Shown: positions 34,170 to 44,191, numbered from the stretch's first letter. The stretch: DNA of 45,843 nt from Cyanobium sp. CZS48M (GCA_030373145.1 JAUCZK010000021.1:1-45843), one strand, 5' to 3'. The notes: a model not told the origin generated them from the letters alone. Translations and numbers: made by a program.

Positions 34170-34349
34170 TCAGCTCTCGCTTTCTTCGGCGGATTCATCA
34201 ATCGGATAGACGAAGCCCTGGGCCCGTCCACTCAACACGGCCTTACCCAGCGACATCGCTTTTCGAGCCGCCACGGTTGCCTTTGCCTTCCAATGGGCAT
34301 GGCGCTGATTGCGCTTGCCCTTGGAGGTTTTCTTCTTGGGAACAGCCAT
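34170..34349 (-). CDS. rpmF: 50S ribosomal protein L32
   Basis: A 59-residue basic protein starting [20 protein letters not shown], the L32 signature, followed by [21 protein letters not shown]. It lacks the zinc-binding cysteine pairs of some L32 forms, as usual in cyanobacteria. The ATG at 34349 is used; the upstream extension (MFGWSGG) is discarded. It is convergent with glycerate kinase and divergent from ftsH. Confidence 0.96.
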   Translation of the reverse strand: MAVPKKKTSKGKRNQRHAHWKAKATVAARKAMSLGKAVLSGRAQGFVYPIDESAEESES

Positions 34350-34433
34350 CCCGCCCGACCAGCCAAACAACGATCTTCCGCTGTCGTGAGGCCTTTCGTC
34401 AAATCGCTAAGCTCGTTTGAGAAGCAGAACCCT

Positions 34434-36374
34434 GTGAGCAGCCCGCGTCCGGTGCTCCCTCTTTGGCCGGAGGGAGCCCGCTCACTTCTGGCGGCGGCAC
34501 CGGCCCAGCCGGAGGCCACCCCCTCACCAACCCCACCAGCCACTCCTTCACGGGAGGGCGGTCTGCTGGGCCGTCTGGGGCGCCCCACTGAGCCGCCGCC
34601 CTCCTACAGCGAGCTGCTGAAGCTGATCGAGGGCGGCACGATCAAGGAGCTGGAACTCTCCCCTCGCCAGCGGGAGGTTCAGGTGCAGTTCAAGGATGGC
34701 AGCAGCATCCGGGTCCCGGTCTTCGCCAACGATTCGTTGCTGCTGCGCACGGCGGAGCAGAGCCGTGTTCCGCTCACGGTGCGTGACGACCGCCAGGACG
34801 AGTCCACCGCCGGCCTGCTGGTGAACGTGCTGCTGGTGGTGCTGTTGCTGGGGGGGCTCACCCTGTTGCTGCGGCGCTCCTCCCAGGTGGCCAGCAAGGC
34901 GATGGGCTTCGGCCGCAGTAAGCCGCGCCTGCAGCCGGAGGGCACGGTGGCCGTCCGCTTCGAGGACGTGGCCGGCATCAATGAGGCCAAGACCGAACTG
35001 CAGGAGGTGGTGAGCTTCCTGCGTCAGCCGGAGCGCTTCACCGCCCTTGGCGCCAAGATCCCCCGTGGTGTGCTGCTGGTGGGACCTCCCGGCACTGGCA
35101 AGACCCTGCTGGCCAAGGCCATCGCCGGTGAGGCGGGGGTGCCCTTCTTCTCGATGGCCGCCTCGGAATTCGTCGAGATGTTCGTGGGGGTGGGCGCCAG
35201 CCGGGTGCGTGACCTGTTCAAGCGGGCCAAGGAGAAGGCTCCCTGCATCATTTTCATCGACGAGGTGGACGCGGTGGGCCGCCAGCGCGGCGCTGGCATC
35301 GGCGGCGGCAACGACGAGCGGGAGCAGACCCTTAACCAGCTGCTCACGGAGATGGACGGCTTCGAGCAGAACTCGGGCGTGATTCTGATCGCGGCCACCA
35401 ACCGCCCCGATGTGCTCGATGTGGCCCTCACCCGGCCGGGGCGTTTCGATCGCCAGATCCAGGTGGACCTGCCCGACCGCCTTGGCCGCGAAGCGATCCT
35501 GGCGGTGCATGCCCGCAGTCGCCCCCTCGATCCCTCGGTGTCGCTGGGCACCTGGGCGGCGCGCACCCCGGGCTTCTCCGGTGCCGATCTGGCCAACCTG
35601 CTCAATGAGGCGGCCATCCTCACCGCCCGCCGCCAGCGCAGCAGCATCGACGACCAGGCCCTCAGTGATGCCCTGGAGAGGATCACCATGGGCCTGGCGG
35701 TGGCCCCCCTGCAGGACAGTGCCAAGAAACGCCTGATTGCTTACCACGAGATCGGCCACGCCCTGCTCAGTTCACTGGTGCCCCATGCCGACAAGCTCGA
35801 CAAGGTGACCCTGCTGCCCCGCTCCGGCGGTGTCGGCGGTTTTGCCCGCACCATGCCCGATGAGGAGATCCTCGATTCAGGGCTGATCAGCAAGGCCTAC
35901 CTCCAGGCCCGGCTGGTGGTGGTCATGGGCGGCCGCGCCGCCGAGCAGGTGGTCTTCGGTCCGAGCGAGATCACCCAGGGCGCCTCCGGTGACCTGCAGA
36001 TGGCCACCCGCATCAGCCGCGAGATGGTCACCCGCTACGGCTTCTCTCCCCTCGGCCAGGTGGCCCTGGAGGGCGACGGCCACGAGGTGTTCCTCGGCCG
36101 TGATCTGCTGCACACCCGTCCCAGCTACGCCGAAACCACCGGCCGGCAGATCGACCTTCAGGTGCGTCAGCTCTCCCAGCAGGCCCTCGACCAGGCGCTC
36201 ACCCTGCTGCGCCCCAGGCGCGTGCTGATGGACGAACTGGTGGAGCGGCTGATCGAGCAAGAAACCCTAGGCGGCGAGGAGTTCCGCGTCATCGTTGATC
36301 GCTTCGAGGCCAGTGGCGCCCTGCCGGCCGGCTGCGCTTCCCCTGAGGCCCTGCCGGTGGCCGGCCACGCCTGA
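34434..36374 (+). CDS. ftsH: ATP-dependent zinc metalloprotease FtsH
   Basis: Membrane AAA+ protease that removes damaged membrane proteins. Motifs: Walker [20 protein letters not shown] near residue 220, Walker [19 protein letters not shown] near 272, second region of homology [20 protein letters not shown], and the zinc site HEIGH near 439. From GTG 34434 only one strong membrane span precedes the AAA domain ([19 protein letters not shown] near 125-145); most FtsH have two. The frame is open back to 34293, and that extension has a hydrophobic stretch ([16 protein letters not shown]), but it lies antisense to rpmF, so I do not trust it. A GTG at 34386 is another possible start. Confidence 0.93.
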   Translation: MSSPRPVLPLWPEGARSLLAAAPAQPEATPSPTPPATPSREGGLLGRLGRPTEPPPSYSELLKLIEGGTIKELELSPRQREVQVQFKDGSSIRVPVFANDSLLLRTAEQSRVPLTVRDDRQDESTAGLLVNVLLVVLLLGGLTLLLRRSSQVASKAMGFGRSKPRLQPEGTVAVRFEDVAGINEAKTELQEVVSFLRQPERFTALGAKIPRGVLLVGPPGTGKTLLAKAIAGEAGVPFFSMAASEFVEMFVGVGASRVRDLFKRAKEKAPCIIFIDEVDAVGRQRGAGIGGGNDEREQTLNQLLTEMDGFEQNSGVILIAATNRPDVLDVALTRPGRFDRQIQVDLPDRLGREAILAVHARSRPLDPSVSLGTWAARTPGFSGADLANLLNEAAILTARRQRSSIDDQALSDALERITMGLAVAPLQDSAKKRLIAYHEIGHALLSSLVPHADKLDKVTLLPRSGGVGGFARTMPDEEILDSGLISKAYLQARLVVVMGGRAAEQVVFGPSEITQGASGDLQMATRISREMVTRYGFSPLGQVALEGDGHEVFLGRDLLHTRPSYAETTGRQIDLQVRQLSQQALDQALTLLRPRRVLMDELVERLIEQETLGGEEFRVIVDRFEASGALPAGCASPEALPVAGHA

Positions 36375-36380
36375 GCCTGA

Positions 36381-37361
36381 TCAGCTGAAGCGGATGTCGA
36401 GGCTGCGCAGGTAGGTGTGCAGGGCGGCGTCCTGGATCGGCAGCAGCAGCGCGTCTTCGCCGCTCTCGTTGACATGACCGTGCCAGTGGCCCGGCGGGGT
36501 CACGAAAGCTGCCCCCGGCTCCCAGTCCATGCGCAGGGGATTGCGGATCGTGCCATCGGCATTGAGCTCGGGCCCCGAGAGGGTGGCGCAGCCCGGGGCG
36601 CAGGCGATCACCAGGTCGAGGGCCACCGACTGGTGGCGGTGGGGGGCCTGGATGGCCCCGGCCGGCACCAGCCCGTACATGGCCCAGAGGGTGTGGGTGA
36701 CGGTGCGGCTCCTGGGCAGATCGCTGTTGGCCAGCAGCAGGCTGAGGCGGTTGCTGCGGGCGCTGCTGGGGTCGGCCGCCAGGGCCGCCAGCTCCCGCCG
36801 CAGCCACTCCCCCGGGTAGTGGGTGGCCTCGAAGCGGGGCTGATCGGCGCTCACCCCCAGGTGGTTGAGCAGGGGTTCGTCGTGGACCCAGTAGAGGACG
36901 CTTTCCTCGTGGGCCTCCAGCTGGGCCGGTTCACCGCAGGGGAGCACGAAGAGATCCCCCTGGCTCCAGGGCTGATCCACCGGGCCGCCGAGGGCGCCCG
37001 CCGGCCTCCGGCAACGGCCTGCACCGCGCCAGACATAAAAGAGGAAGCTGGTGGCGTTGGCCCCGGCGCTGATCGTTTCACCCGCCAGGATGCGGATGAA
37101 ATTGGCGCTCAGGGCCGGGCTGGTGGCCGGACCCCGGCAGTCCAGCTCGTCGCTGAGATCAAGGGGAAGGATGGCGCTGGGACCGCTGGCGTGCAGCTCA
37201 GGCCCCCAGCGCCCCTCCGGGATCGGCTCGGTCAGGCCGCGCCGCACCGGGTTGGCGGCCTGGCGGTAATCAAAAAGCTGGGCCTTGCCCGCCGCGGCCA
37301 TCGACAGGGCGGCACTCTGATCCTGCCGTAGCGCCACGGGGGCTTCGGGAGCTTGGGTCAT
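36381..37361 (-). CDS. Bicupin protein, gentisate dioxygenase-like
   Basis: About 326 residues with two cupin domains: the first around SFLFYVWRGAGR and GDLFVLPCGEPAQL, the second with the metal-binding His cluster PHRHQSVALDLVI and PPGHWHGHVNES. The layout resembles gentisate 1,2-dioxygenase-like oxygenases, but the first cupin has lost most His and the substrate is unknown. ATG at 37361 (MTQAPEAPVAL) is preferred over 37382. It lies convergent with ftsH, six bases apart, and follows the MoaD/ThiS gene on the same strand. Confidence 0.82.
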   Translation of the reverse strand: MTQAPEAPVALRQDQSAALSMAAAGKAQLFDYRQAANPVRRGLTEPIPEGRWGPELHASGPSAILPLDLSDELDCRGPATSPALSANFIRILAGETISAGANATSFLFYVWRGAGRCRRPAGALGGPVDQPWSQGDLFVLPCGEPAQLEAHEESVLYWVHDEPLLNHLGVSADQPRFEATHYPGEWLRRELAALAADPSSARSNRLSLLLANSDLPRSRTVTHTLWAMYGLVPAGAIQAPHRHQSVALDLVIACAPGCATLSGPELNADGTIRNPLRMDWEPGAAFVTPPGHWHGHVNESGEDALLLPIQDAALHTYLRSLDIRFS

Positions 37362-37470
37362 GGATCCAGCCGCGCACAACATGTGATGCGCTGAGCCTAT
37401 GGACGATCACAGCCCCATTGGGTGCTGGCAGGCACACCTGGCGGGGAAAGCCATCGGCCGCGCCGCCTGA

Positions 37471-37746
37471 TCAGCCGCCAGCCACGGCCGGCACGATGCT
37501 CACCTCATCGCCGTCGGCGAGGGCCGTGGCCTGGTTGTCGAGGAAGCGGATGTCCTCGCTGTTGACGTAGACGTTGAGGAAGCGCCTCAGCTTGCCATTC
37601 TCATCGGTGAGCCTGGCGAGGATGCCGGGGAAGCGGCCCTCCATGGCCTGCAGCAGCCCATCGACGTTGGTGGCCTCCAGCTCGACGCTGGATTGATCCG
37701 ACGTGAATTTCTGCAGGGGGGTGGGGATCAGAACCTGAATCGCCAT
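37471..37746 (-). CDS. MoaD/ThiS-family sulfur carrier protein
   Basis: A 91-residue ubiquitin-like protein ([51 protein letters not shown]) ending in the Gly-Gly that is adenylated and thiocarboxylated. Such carriers donate sulfur to molybdopterin, thiamine or amino acids. The position directly after threonine synthase is a known arrangement for CysO-type carriers, in which the partner makes cysteine or a related amino acid; that function is inferred. ATG at 37746; the upstream extension is a shadow. Confidence 0.9.
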   Translation of the reverse strand: MAIQVLIPTPLQKFTSDQSSVELEATNVDGLLQAMEGRFPGILARLTDENGKLRRFLNVYVNSEDIRFLDNQATALADGDEVSIVPAVAGG

Positions 37747-37828
37747 GGCGGAAGTGGAAGGCGGCGGCAGCCGCCGGCAAAGGATGGTGGAAGGAGTGGC
37801 CAGGAGCTTTGGAGTTGTGGACCTGGGA

Positions 37829-37858
37829 CCTATGGAGCTCACTGAGGAGCTCCATAGG
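37829..37858 (-). terminator. 12-bp perfect stem-loop between thrC and the MoaD/ThiS gene
   Basis: CCTATGGAGCTC pairs perfectly with GAGCTCCATAGG around a six-base loop, beginning seven bases after the thrC stop. There is no T-run, so it may be a weak terminator, an RNA-processing site or a 3' stabiliser that sets the ratio of thrC to the downstream gene. Confidence 0.5.
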
Positions 37859-37865
37859 CACGGCC

Positions 37866-39152
37866 TCAGACGCCGATCGGTTCCCAGCTGGCGCGGTGCA
37901 GCGACTGGGCCCGCTCCCAGGCGGCATTGAAGCTGGCGAGCTGGGGCTCGATTGTGTGCGGTTCACCCACGGAGGAGGCCACGGCTTCGGTGGTTTTCAG
38001 GCCGTTGCCGGTGATGTAGGCCACGGTGGTTTCGCCCGGATCGATTTTGCCCTCCTCCACCAGCTTCTTGAGCACGGCGATGGTGGTGCCGCCGGCGGTT
38101 TCGGTGAACACGCCCTCGGTTTCAGCCAGCAATTTGATGCCGTCGATAATCTCCTGGTCGCTGACCGCGGCAATCGTGCCGTTGGTGCGCCGGGCCAGGT
38201 CGATGGCGTAGGGGCCATCGGCGGGGTTGCCGATGGCGATCGACTTGGCGATGGTGTTGGGCTTCACCGGGGTGATGAAGTCGCGGCCTTCGGCGAAGGC
38301 CTGGGCGATGGGGGAGCAGCCCTCGGCCTGGGCACCGCTGAAGCGCACCGGCTTCTCATCGACGAGGCCCACCTTGATGAACTCGTCGAAGCCCTTGCGG
38401 ATCTTGGTGAACAGCGAGCCGGAGGCCAGGGGCGCCACGATGTGATCCGGCAGCTGCCAGCCCAGCTGCTCGATCACTTCGTAGCCGAGGGTTTTGGAGC
38501 CCTCGGAGTAGTAGGGGCGCAGGTTGATGTTGACGAAGCCCCAGCCGTAGGTGTTGGCCACCTCGGAGCAGAGGCGGTTCACCTGGTCGTAGTTGCCCTT
38601 CACCGCCATCAGGGTGGGGTTGTAGATCAAGGTGCCCAGCACCTTGCCCATCTCCAGATCGCTGGGGATGAACACGCAGCACTCCATGCCGGCGTGGGCG
38701 GCGATGGCGGCGGTGGAGTTGGCCAGGTTGCCGGTGGAGGCGCAGCTCACGGTGGTGAAGCCCAGTTCGCGGGCCCGGGTGAGCGCCACCGACACCACCC
38801 GGTCCTTGAAGGAGAGGGTCGGCATGTTGACGCCGTCGTTCTTGATGTAGAGGTTCTTCAGCCCCAGGCGGCGGGCCAGGCGGTTGGCCTTGAGCAGAGG
38901 GGTGAAGCCGGTGCCCACATCGATCGGATCGCCTTCGATCGGCAGGAACTCGCGGTAGCGCCAGATGGAGGTGGGGCCGGCTTCGATCGAAGCCCGGCTG
39001 ACCCGGGCGCGGATGGCGTCGTAGTCGTAGACGACCTCGAGGGGCCCGAAGCAGACGTCTTCGCAGACGTGGCGGGCGCTCGCTTCATAGGGGTGGCCGC
39101 ATTCCTTGCAGCGCAGGCCCGTGAAGGTGGAGCGGGAGAGGGTGGCGGTCAC
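37866..39152 (-). CDS. thrC: Threonine synthase
   Basis: PLP enzyme converting O-phosphohomoserine to threonine. The 428-residue protein has an N-terminal cysteine-bearing domain ([29 protein letters not shown]), the PLP lysine in [39 protein letters not shown], and the C-terminal [19 protein letters not shown] and [14 protein letters not shown]. The GTG start at 39152 gives the usual length. It is divergent from the UPF0182 gene with about 120 bases between. Confidence 0.95.
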   Translation of the reverse strand: MTATLSRSTFTGLRCKECGHPYEASARHVCEDVCFGPLEVVYDYDAIRARVSRASIEAGPTSIWRYREFLPIEGDPIDVGTGFTPLLKANRLARRLGLKNLYIKNDGVNMPTLSFKDRVVSVALTRARELGFTTVSCASTGNLANSTAAIAAHAGMECCVFIPSDLEMGKVLGTLIYNPTLMAVKGNYDQVNRLCSEVANTYGWGFVNINLRPYYSEGSKTLGYEVIEQLGWQLPDHIVAPLASGSLFTKIRKGFDEFIKVGLVDEKPVRFSGAQAEGCSPIAQAFAEGRDFITPVKPNTIAKSIAIGNPADGPYAIDLARRTNGTIAAVSDQEIIDGIKLLAETEGVFTETAGGTTIAVLKKLVEEGKIDPGETTVAYITGNGLKTTEAVASSVGEPHTIEPQLASFNAAWERAQSLHRASWEPIGV

Positions 39153-39272
39153 GGCCCGACAACAGCTGTAGCCGCAAGTTAGCAGCGGCGAACCAAGCCT
39201 TCCTTTAAGCCCGACCTGTGGAGTCGGTTATGGAAGCTGGCCTCTGGTCCCGCCGCTGTCTAGCCTCAGCCC

Positions 39273-42122
39273 GTGGCCTCCCGTTTTCCGCGCTTGCTGT
39301 CGCTGCCCGCGGCCCTGGCCGTGCTGGCGCTCGTCCCCCTGGCGCTGGTGCTGATCTCCCGGCTGGGCCTTGAGCTCGACTGGTTCGCCCAGTTCGGCTT
39401 CGAATCGGTCCTGTGGCGCCGCTGGTGGCTGCAGATCGGCGCGTTCCTGCTGGTGATGGGGCTGGGAGTGTCGCTGCAGCTGCAGCAACTGCAGCGCTGC
39501 TGGCGCCTTCGCAGCGCCAGTGCCGGTAAGGAGATGCCGCGCCAGCCTCTGCTGCGGCTGGAGCCCCTGCCCCTGGTGCTGGTGCTGGCGGGCCTGGAGT
39601 TGCTCCTGGCTGCCGGACTCACCTACCTGATGGTCCAGGCGCGGGGGCTGATCAGCGCCCCCTTCAGTGGTGAGATCTTCAGTGGCTTTCCGGTGCTGGC
39701 CGAGTTGCCGCTGCCGCTGCTGCTCGCCATGGCCGCCGGACTGCTGCTGCCGCTGCTGGTGAAGCCGCTGCCGACCCTGAGGCTGGTGCTGGTGGCTGCC
39801 CTGGCCGGATCAGCCACCGCCCTGGCCAGGGGCTGGAGCCTGTGGTTGCCGGCCCTACTGGCGGTGCCGTTCGGGGAGGGGGATCCCCTCACCCATCTCG
39901 ATCTCAGTTTCACGGTTCTGCGCCTGCCCGCGCTTCATCTGTTGCTGAGTGTGCTGATCGCCCAGACCACCGTCGGCCTGGCCGCCTGCCTCTGGCTCAC
40001 CTTCACCGAAGGCAGCAGCTTCAGTGATCTGCGCTTCGTGGGGCTCAGTCGCGATCAACAGGCGGCACTCAAGCCCCAGATTGCCGTGCTGGCACTGGTG
40101 ATGGCTTTCAGCAGCGCCCTCTCTCCATTCGATCTGATGGTGGAGGGCAGCGGCGTCGCCTCGGGCGCCGGTTTCGTCGATCTGCATGTGCGCCTGCCCC
40201 TGCGCCTGCTGCTGGCGGCGTTGATGCTGCTCTCGGCTGCCGGTCTGCTGCTCTCGGTGCGTCGTCAGTGGTTACGCCAGGCCGTGCTGCTGCCCTTGCT
40301 GGGGACCCTGTTGCTCGTGCCGGTGGCCGAATTCCTGGTGGCGCCCCAGGTGCAGCGCTTCTGGGTCCAACCGCGGGAGCTGGAGGTGGAAGCCCCCTAT
40401 CTGAAGCGAAGCATCCAGGCCACCCGCCGCGCCTTCGGGCTGGAGGGGCTCTATGAGCAGATTCTCGAGCCCCAGCAGAAGGTGACGTCGGCCGACCTGG
40501 CGGCGTCGCAGGGCACCCTGGCCAACATCCGGCTCTGGGACAGCAAGCCGCTGCTGGCCGCCAACCGCCAGCTTCAGCAACTTCGGCTTTACTACACCTT
40601 CCCTTCGGCGGCGGTCGACCGCTATCCCCTGCTGGGGGATCCCCTGCGCAACGGCTCTCAGCAGGTGCTGATTGCGGCCCGGGAGCTCGACAGCGGCGCC
40701 CTGCCGGCCGGGTCGCGCACCTGGCTGAACCGCCACCTGGTCTTCACCCATGGCTACGGCTTCACCGTCTCGCCGGTGAACAGCTTCGGCAGCGATGGCC
40801 TGCCCCAGTTCTTTGTCAAAGACCTGGGCAGCAGCGGCCGCGTCCAGGGCATCCCGAAGCTCGGCATCAGCGATGAGGCGGCTCGAGCGGCCCTGCCGGT
40901 GGGCCGCCCCCGCCTCTACTACGCCTCGGCGCCGGCGCCCTACGTGATTGCGCCCACCAAGGTGCAGGAGTTCGACTTCCCGGACGGGGAGCTCAACGTC
41001 TACACCCATTACGACGGGGAGAGGGGAATCCTGCTGAACAACTCCTGGCAGCGATTCAAGGCGGCCGTTTATCTGCGGGAGCCCAGGGTGCTGCTGACGG
41101 GATCCTTCATCCCCGAGTCGCGGCTGCTGATTCGCCGTCAGGTGAACCAGAGGCTGGAGGCCCTGGCCCCCTTCCTTCATTTCGAAACCGAGCCCTACCT
41201 GGTCACCGCCAGGGTCGAGAACGAGCCGGGCTTCCGCGCTGAGCAGCACCAGTACTGGATGCTCGATGGGTTCACCACCAGCCGCAGTTATCCCTACAGC
41301 GATGCCAATCCCAGCGGCATTCGCTACTTCCGCAATCCGGTCAAGGCGGTGGTGGACGCCCACGATGGCCGGCTCTGGCTTTATGTGAACGACCCTTCCG
41401 ACCCGATCCTGCGCACCTGGCAGCGGGCGTTTCCAGAGCTATTCAAGCCGCTTGGAGCCATGCCCCAGGCTCTATTGAGCCATATCCGCGTGCCGCTGAC
41501 CCAATTCACGATTCAGTCGGAGCGGCTGCTGCGATATCACGTCACCGATGTGCGCACCTTCTACAACGGCGATGACGTCTGGGCGGTGCCGCTGGAGATC
41601 TACGGATCCAGCAACATTCCCGTGGAGCCTTATCACGCCACGCTGCAGCTTCCCCGCCAGCAGCGGCCCGAATTCGTGCTGTTGCTGCCCTTCTCGCCCG
41701 TGCGGCGCACCAACCTGGTGGGCTGGCTGGCCGTTCGCAACGATCCGCCCCACTACGGCGAACTGGTGCTGGTGCGCTTCCCCCAGCAGCGGCTGTTGCT
41801 GGGCCCGCAGCAGATCTCGGCGCTGATCGAGCAGGACCCCACCATCAGTTTCCAGTTCGGACTTTGGAATCGCACGGGATCTCAGCTGGTGCGCGGCAAT
41901 CTGCTGGTGCTGCCGGTGGGCAAGGGACTGCTCTACGTGGAGCCGATCTATCTGCAGTCGAAGAACAACGACCTGCCCACGCTGGTGCGGGTGGTGGTCA
42001 CCGATGGCCGCCGCTTCGCGATGGAGCCTGATCTTGCCAAGGCGCTTGACTCGCTGATGGCCACGTCAGCCAAAACGGCACCCCCGGCTTTGCCCCTCTC
42101 TGTCCTCGAGCCCATTCCCTGA
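39273..42122 (+). CDS. UPF0182 large membrane protein
   Basis: The 949-residue protein has about seven hydrophobic spans in the first third (LLSLPAALAVLALVPLALVLI through VLLPLLGTLLLVPVAEFLV). A long non-membrane region follows with the UPF0182 landmarks RSIQATRRAFGL, NRHLVFTHGYGFTVSPVN, YPYSDANPSGIRYFRNPVKAVVDAHDG and WQRAFPELF. The family is widespread in actinobacteria and cyanobacteria but its function is not established. The large domain probably faces the periplasm. Start is GTG 39273. Confidence 0.93.
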   Translation: MASRFPRLLSLPAALAVLALVPLALVLISRLGLELDWFAQFGFESVLWRRWWLQIGAFLLVMGLGVSLQLQQLQRCWRLRSASAGKEMPRQPLLRLEPLPLVLVLAGLELLLAAGLTYLMVQARGLISAPFSGEIFSGFPVLAELPLPLLLAMAAGLLLPLLVKPLPTLRLVLVAALAGSATALARGWSLWLPALLAVPFGEGDPLTHLDLSFTVLRLPALHLLLSVLIAQTTVGLAACLWLTFTEGSSFSDLRFVGLSRDQQAALKPQIAVLALVMAFSSALSPFDLMVEGSGVASGAGFVDLHVRLPLRLLLAALMLLSAAGLLLSVRRQWLRQAVLLPLLGTLLLVPVAEFLVAPQVQRFWVQPRELEVEAPYLKRSIQATRRAFGLEGLYEQILEPQQKVTSADLAASQGTLANIRLWDSKPLLAANRQLQQLRLYYTFPSAAVDRYPLLGDPLRNGSQQVLIAARELDSGALPAGSRTWLNRHLVFTHGYGFTVSPVNSFGSDGLPQFFVKDLGSSGRVQGIPKLGISDEAARAALPVGRPRLYYASAPAPYVIAPTKVQEFDFPDGELNVYTHYDGERGILLNNSWQRFKAAVYLREPRVLLTGSFIPESRLLIRRQVNQRLEALAPFLHFETEPYLVTARVENEPGFRAEQHQYWMLDGFTTSRSYPYSDANPSGIRYFRNPVKAVVDAHDGRLWLYVNDPSDPILRTWQRAFPELFKPLGAMPQALLSHIRVPLTQFTIQSERLLRYHVTDVRTFYNGDDVWAVPLEIYGSSNIPVEPYHATLQLPRQQRPEFVLLLPFSPVRRTNLVGWLAVRNDPPHYGELVLVRFPQQRLLLGPQQISALIEQDPTISFQFGLWNRTGSQLVRGNLLVLPVGKGLLYVEPIYLQSKNNDLPTLVRVVVTDGRRFAMEPDLAKALDSLMATSAKTAPPALPLSVLEPIP

Positions 42123-42207
42123 GTCGGCCGAAACAAGCTGGCCCAAAGGAGGGTGGTCGTTATGGGAAAAACTAAAAACTTGCTAAAAACTATCAGACAA
42201 GACTGAC

Positions 42208-42351
42208 ATGAGATGGCGGCCCCCTCCTGCTTGGATTTACGGATTACCAGGAGATCTACGCCAATACATGACGCGTTGCCTCACCAGCTGTGTTCGGCGG
42301 CTGCTCCGCCGCCGTTGTCCTGACCAATGGGGCCGTCATGCCCGCCGCTGA
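42208..42351 (+). CDS. Unrecognised small Arg-rich ORF (47 aa)
   Basis: ATG at 42208 to TGA at 42349-42351 encodes 47 residues with many Arg and Cys (MRWRPPPAWIYGLPGDLRQY; TSCVRRLLRRRCPDQWGRHA). The composition could reflect a truncated mobile-element protein or chance in GC-rich DNA. It lies between the UPF0182 gene and the IS66 remnant, an otherwise empty stretch. Confidence 0.25.
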   Translation: MRWRPPPAWIYGLPGDLRQYMTRCLTSCVRRLLRRRCPDQWGRHARR

Positions 42352-42402
42352 CGCGGCCTGCAACGGCACCCCCATCGCTTGCAGGTGGCTCAGTTTTCGC
42401 TG

Positions 42403-43253
42403 TCAGCTGACAACTCGTTCAGAGGGAGGGATGCCCACCGCGCCAATCCACCCCTGCTGCCGCAGGCTGGTCGTGACCGTGAGCAGGCGACTGCGGCAGA
42501 TGGCACCGCCCGCCGACTGGACGCCATGGCTGATCTTGCGCTGAATGACCGACTGTCTCTGCGCTCTTTCAGCGGCGTTATTGGTGGGTTCGACGCCGTG
42601 GATTTCCAGGAACGTCCAAAGGGCTTCTCTGCGCTGCAGCAACTGCCGGCAGGTGCGCACCGTCTGGGCCCACTGCGTTCTCTCGCCGCACTGGCAGTCC
42701 AGATCCACCACCACACGCTGCAACGTGGACTCAAACGACTGGCGGATCGGGCGGCAACGCTGCTGCTGCATTCACCACTGGCGTCACCATCACCCACTGC
42801 CAGCCGCGCCTGCCATCGGGGTTACCGCCGTCGGCGTTGCCGGTGGGGGCACCGGTGTTCATCGACGTAGGCCACCGACTGCTGCCGCGCCGCCTGCAGT
42901 GCTTCTGCCATCGGCAGCTCCAGGGCTGCACTCAGCCGCTGGCGGATCGCCGCGATCGCGCCACGGCTGATCTTCACCTCCAGCAGCTGATCGAGCAGCG
43001 CCTGGGTTTTGCTGAAACTCAACGGGAAGGCGCTACCCAGCAGACCCACCAGGGCGCTGAGGCGTGGCCCGTAGCGGCTGAGCTCCACATCGGCCGGCAA
43101 CGGGGCGCAGGTGCTGGTGGAGCAGCAGGGGCAGACCAAGCGGTGCAGGCGATGCTCGATCACCAGTGGCGTGATCGGTAGAATCTCGATCACCTGGTGA
43201 CCGCTCAGCTGGACCGTAACCACTGATTTGCCCGTGGAGAAGCCCTGAGGCAT
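42403..43253 (-). pseudogene. IS66-family transposase remnant
   Basis: The 5' part (43253-42822) carries the zinc-binding region (HRLHRLVCPCCSTSTC), then YGPRLSALVGLLGSAFPLSF, SFSKTQALLDQLLEVKISRGAI and AYVDE. The frame then shifts by one extra base near 42860, and the neighbouring frame continues TGAPTGNADGGNPDGRRGWQ and WVMVTPVV. Directly after that the sequence jumps to the end of the protein in a third frame (WTFLEIHGVEPTNNAAERAQ, then ICRSRLLTVTTSLRQQG), so the middle with the second catalytic Asp is deleted. The N-terminal domain is also missing. Not functional. Confidence 0.88.
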
Positions 43254-43269
43254 CGTAAAGAGATTACTG

Positions 43270-43281
43270 GTACTTTAGTAC
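43270..43281. promoter_or_regulatory. Small inverted repeat upstream of the FkbM methyltransferase gene
   Basis: GTACT and AGTAC flank two T bases in an AT-rich stretch about 28 bases before the ATG. This could be an operator or part of a promoter; the surrounding low-GC sequence is unlike the rest of the window. No clear -35/-10 pair is assigned. Confidence 0.25.
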
Positions 43282-43308
43282 AATGGTTTTACGTAGAAAT
43301 CTCAGTGT

Positions 43309-44091
43309 ATGCTCAAAGCATGGGAATTCAATCAGAGACTTTTTAAGATTCATGGACATGACGACAGGTACTTCCATGGCCTTGACAAGTATACTGATTA
43401 TAACTATGGCCGGTTTCTCGAGGCATACATCAAAAACGATGGTAGCACTGTATTAGATGTAGGCGCAAACATAGGTGTAACTTCAATTATTGCTGCGACA
43501 GCTCTTCCGCGCTGCTCCGTGATGGCATTCGAGCCAGGGGAGCAGAACTATCGATTTCTCCAAAAGAATATTTCAGCGAATCATCTTTCAGGCATAGAGG
43601 CGATTCGGTGTGCAGTTGGCGATCGAAATCTCGATCATGTTGGTTTTGCAGAGAACTCTGCATGGGGATGCATTGATCCAAATAGGTCTGCGCATTCAGA
43701 AGATCCTCCATGTATAACCATTGACAGCTATCTGCAGGGCCAGTCAAATCTTGGTAGCATCTCTGCCATAAAAGTAGATGTTGAGGGATTCGAGCTTAAC
43801 GTGCTGAAAGGTGCCAAGAATACAATAAGAAGCCATTCGCCATTGTTTTATTTAGAGCTCAACTCTTGGTGCTTGACAACCTTTGGCGATGTTAATCCAT
43901 ATAGACTCTTGGAGTACATAGGCGAGCGATTCTCTCATTGCTACATTGTACGAGCTCAAGTAGTAGGCCCAGTCTTGCAGCATATTGACCTTTCGACCCT
44001 TCAAGGTCGGAGAGATATAGTATATACCAATATGGTTCAAGGTATGTGCGTTAACGACCTTGTTCTGAGCAATAAGCACCTAAGTCTGTAA
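43309..44091 (+). CDS. FkbM-family SAM-dependent methyltransferase
   Basis: A 260-residue methyltransferase with motif I TVLDVGANIGVTSIIAATAL near residue 47, FEPGEQNYRFLQKNISAN, and the FkbM motif IKVDVEGFELNVLKGA near 155. FkbM enzymes methylate hydroxyls on sugars and secondary metabolites and are common in polysaccharide and LPS clusters. The gene is distinctly AT-rich and uses A/T-ending codons, unlike its neighbours. It is flanked by an IS66 remnant and transposase debris. It was very likely acquired horizontally and is a lone piece of a former glycan cluster; the substrate is unknown. Confidence 0.88.
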   Translation: MLKAWEFNQRLFKIHGHDDRYFHGLDKYTDYNYGRFLEAYIKNDGSTVLDVGANIGVTSIIAATALPRCSVMAFEPGEQNYRFLQKNISANHLSGIEAIRCAVGDRNLDHVGFAENSAWGCIDPNRSAHSEDPPCITIDSYLQGQSNLGSISAIKVDVEGFELNVLKGAKNTIRSHSPLFYLELNSWCLTTFGDVNPYRLLEYIGERFSHCYIVRAQVVGPVLQHIDLSTLQGRRDIVYTNMVQGMCVNDLVLSNKHLSL

Positions 44092-44175
44092 TCATGCGAT
44101 ATACAGCTCTTTTATTTAAGGGTGCCTCGCAATATTACCATTACCAAGGCTGCCTTGAGAAGCCACATACTCATC

Positions 44176-44191
44176 CTCTGCACGTGCAGAG
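44176..44191. repeat. 16-bp perfect palindrome in the IS-rich region
   Basis: CTCTGCACGTGCAGAG is its own reverse complement. It sits between the methyltransferase gene and the transposase tail and could be part of an element end or a regulator site. No partner copy was found in this window. Confidence 0.4.
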
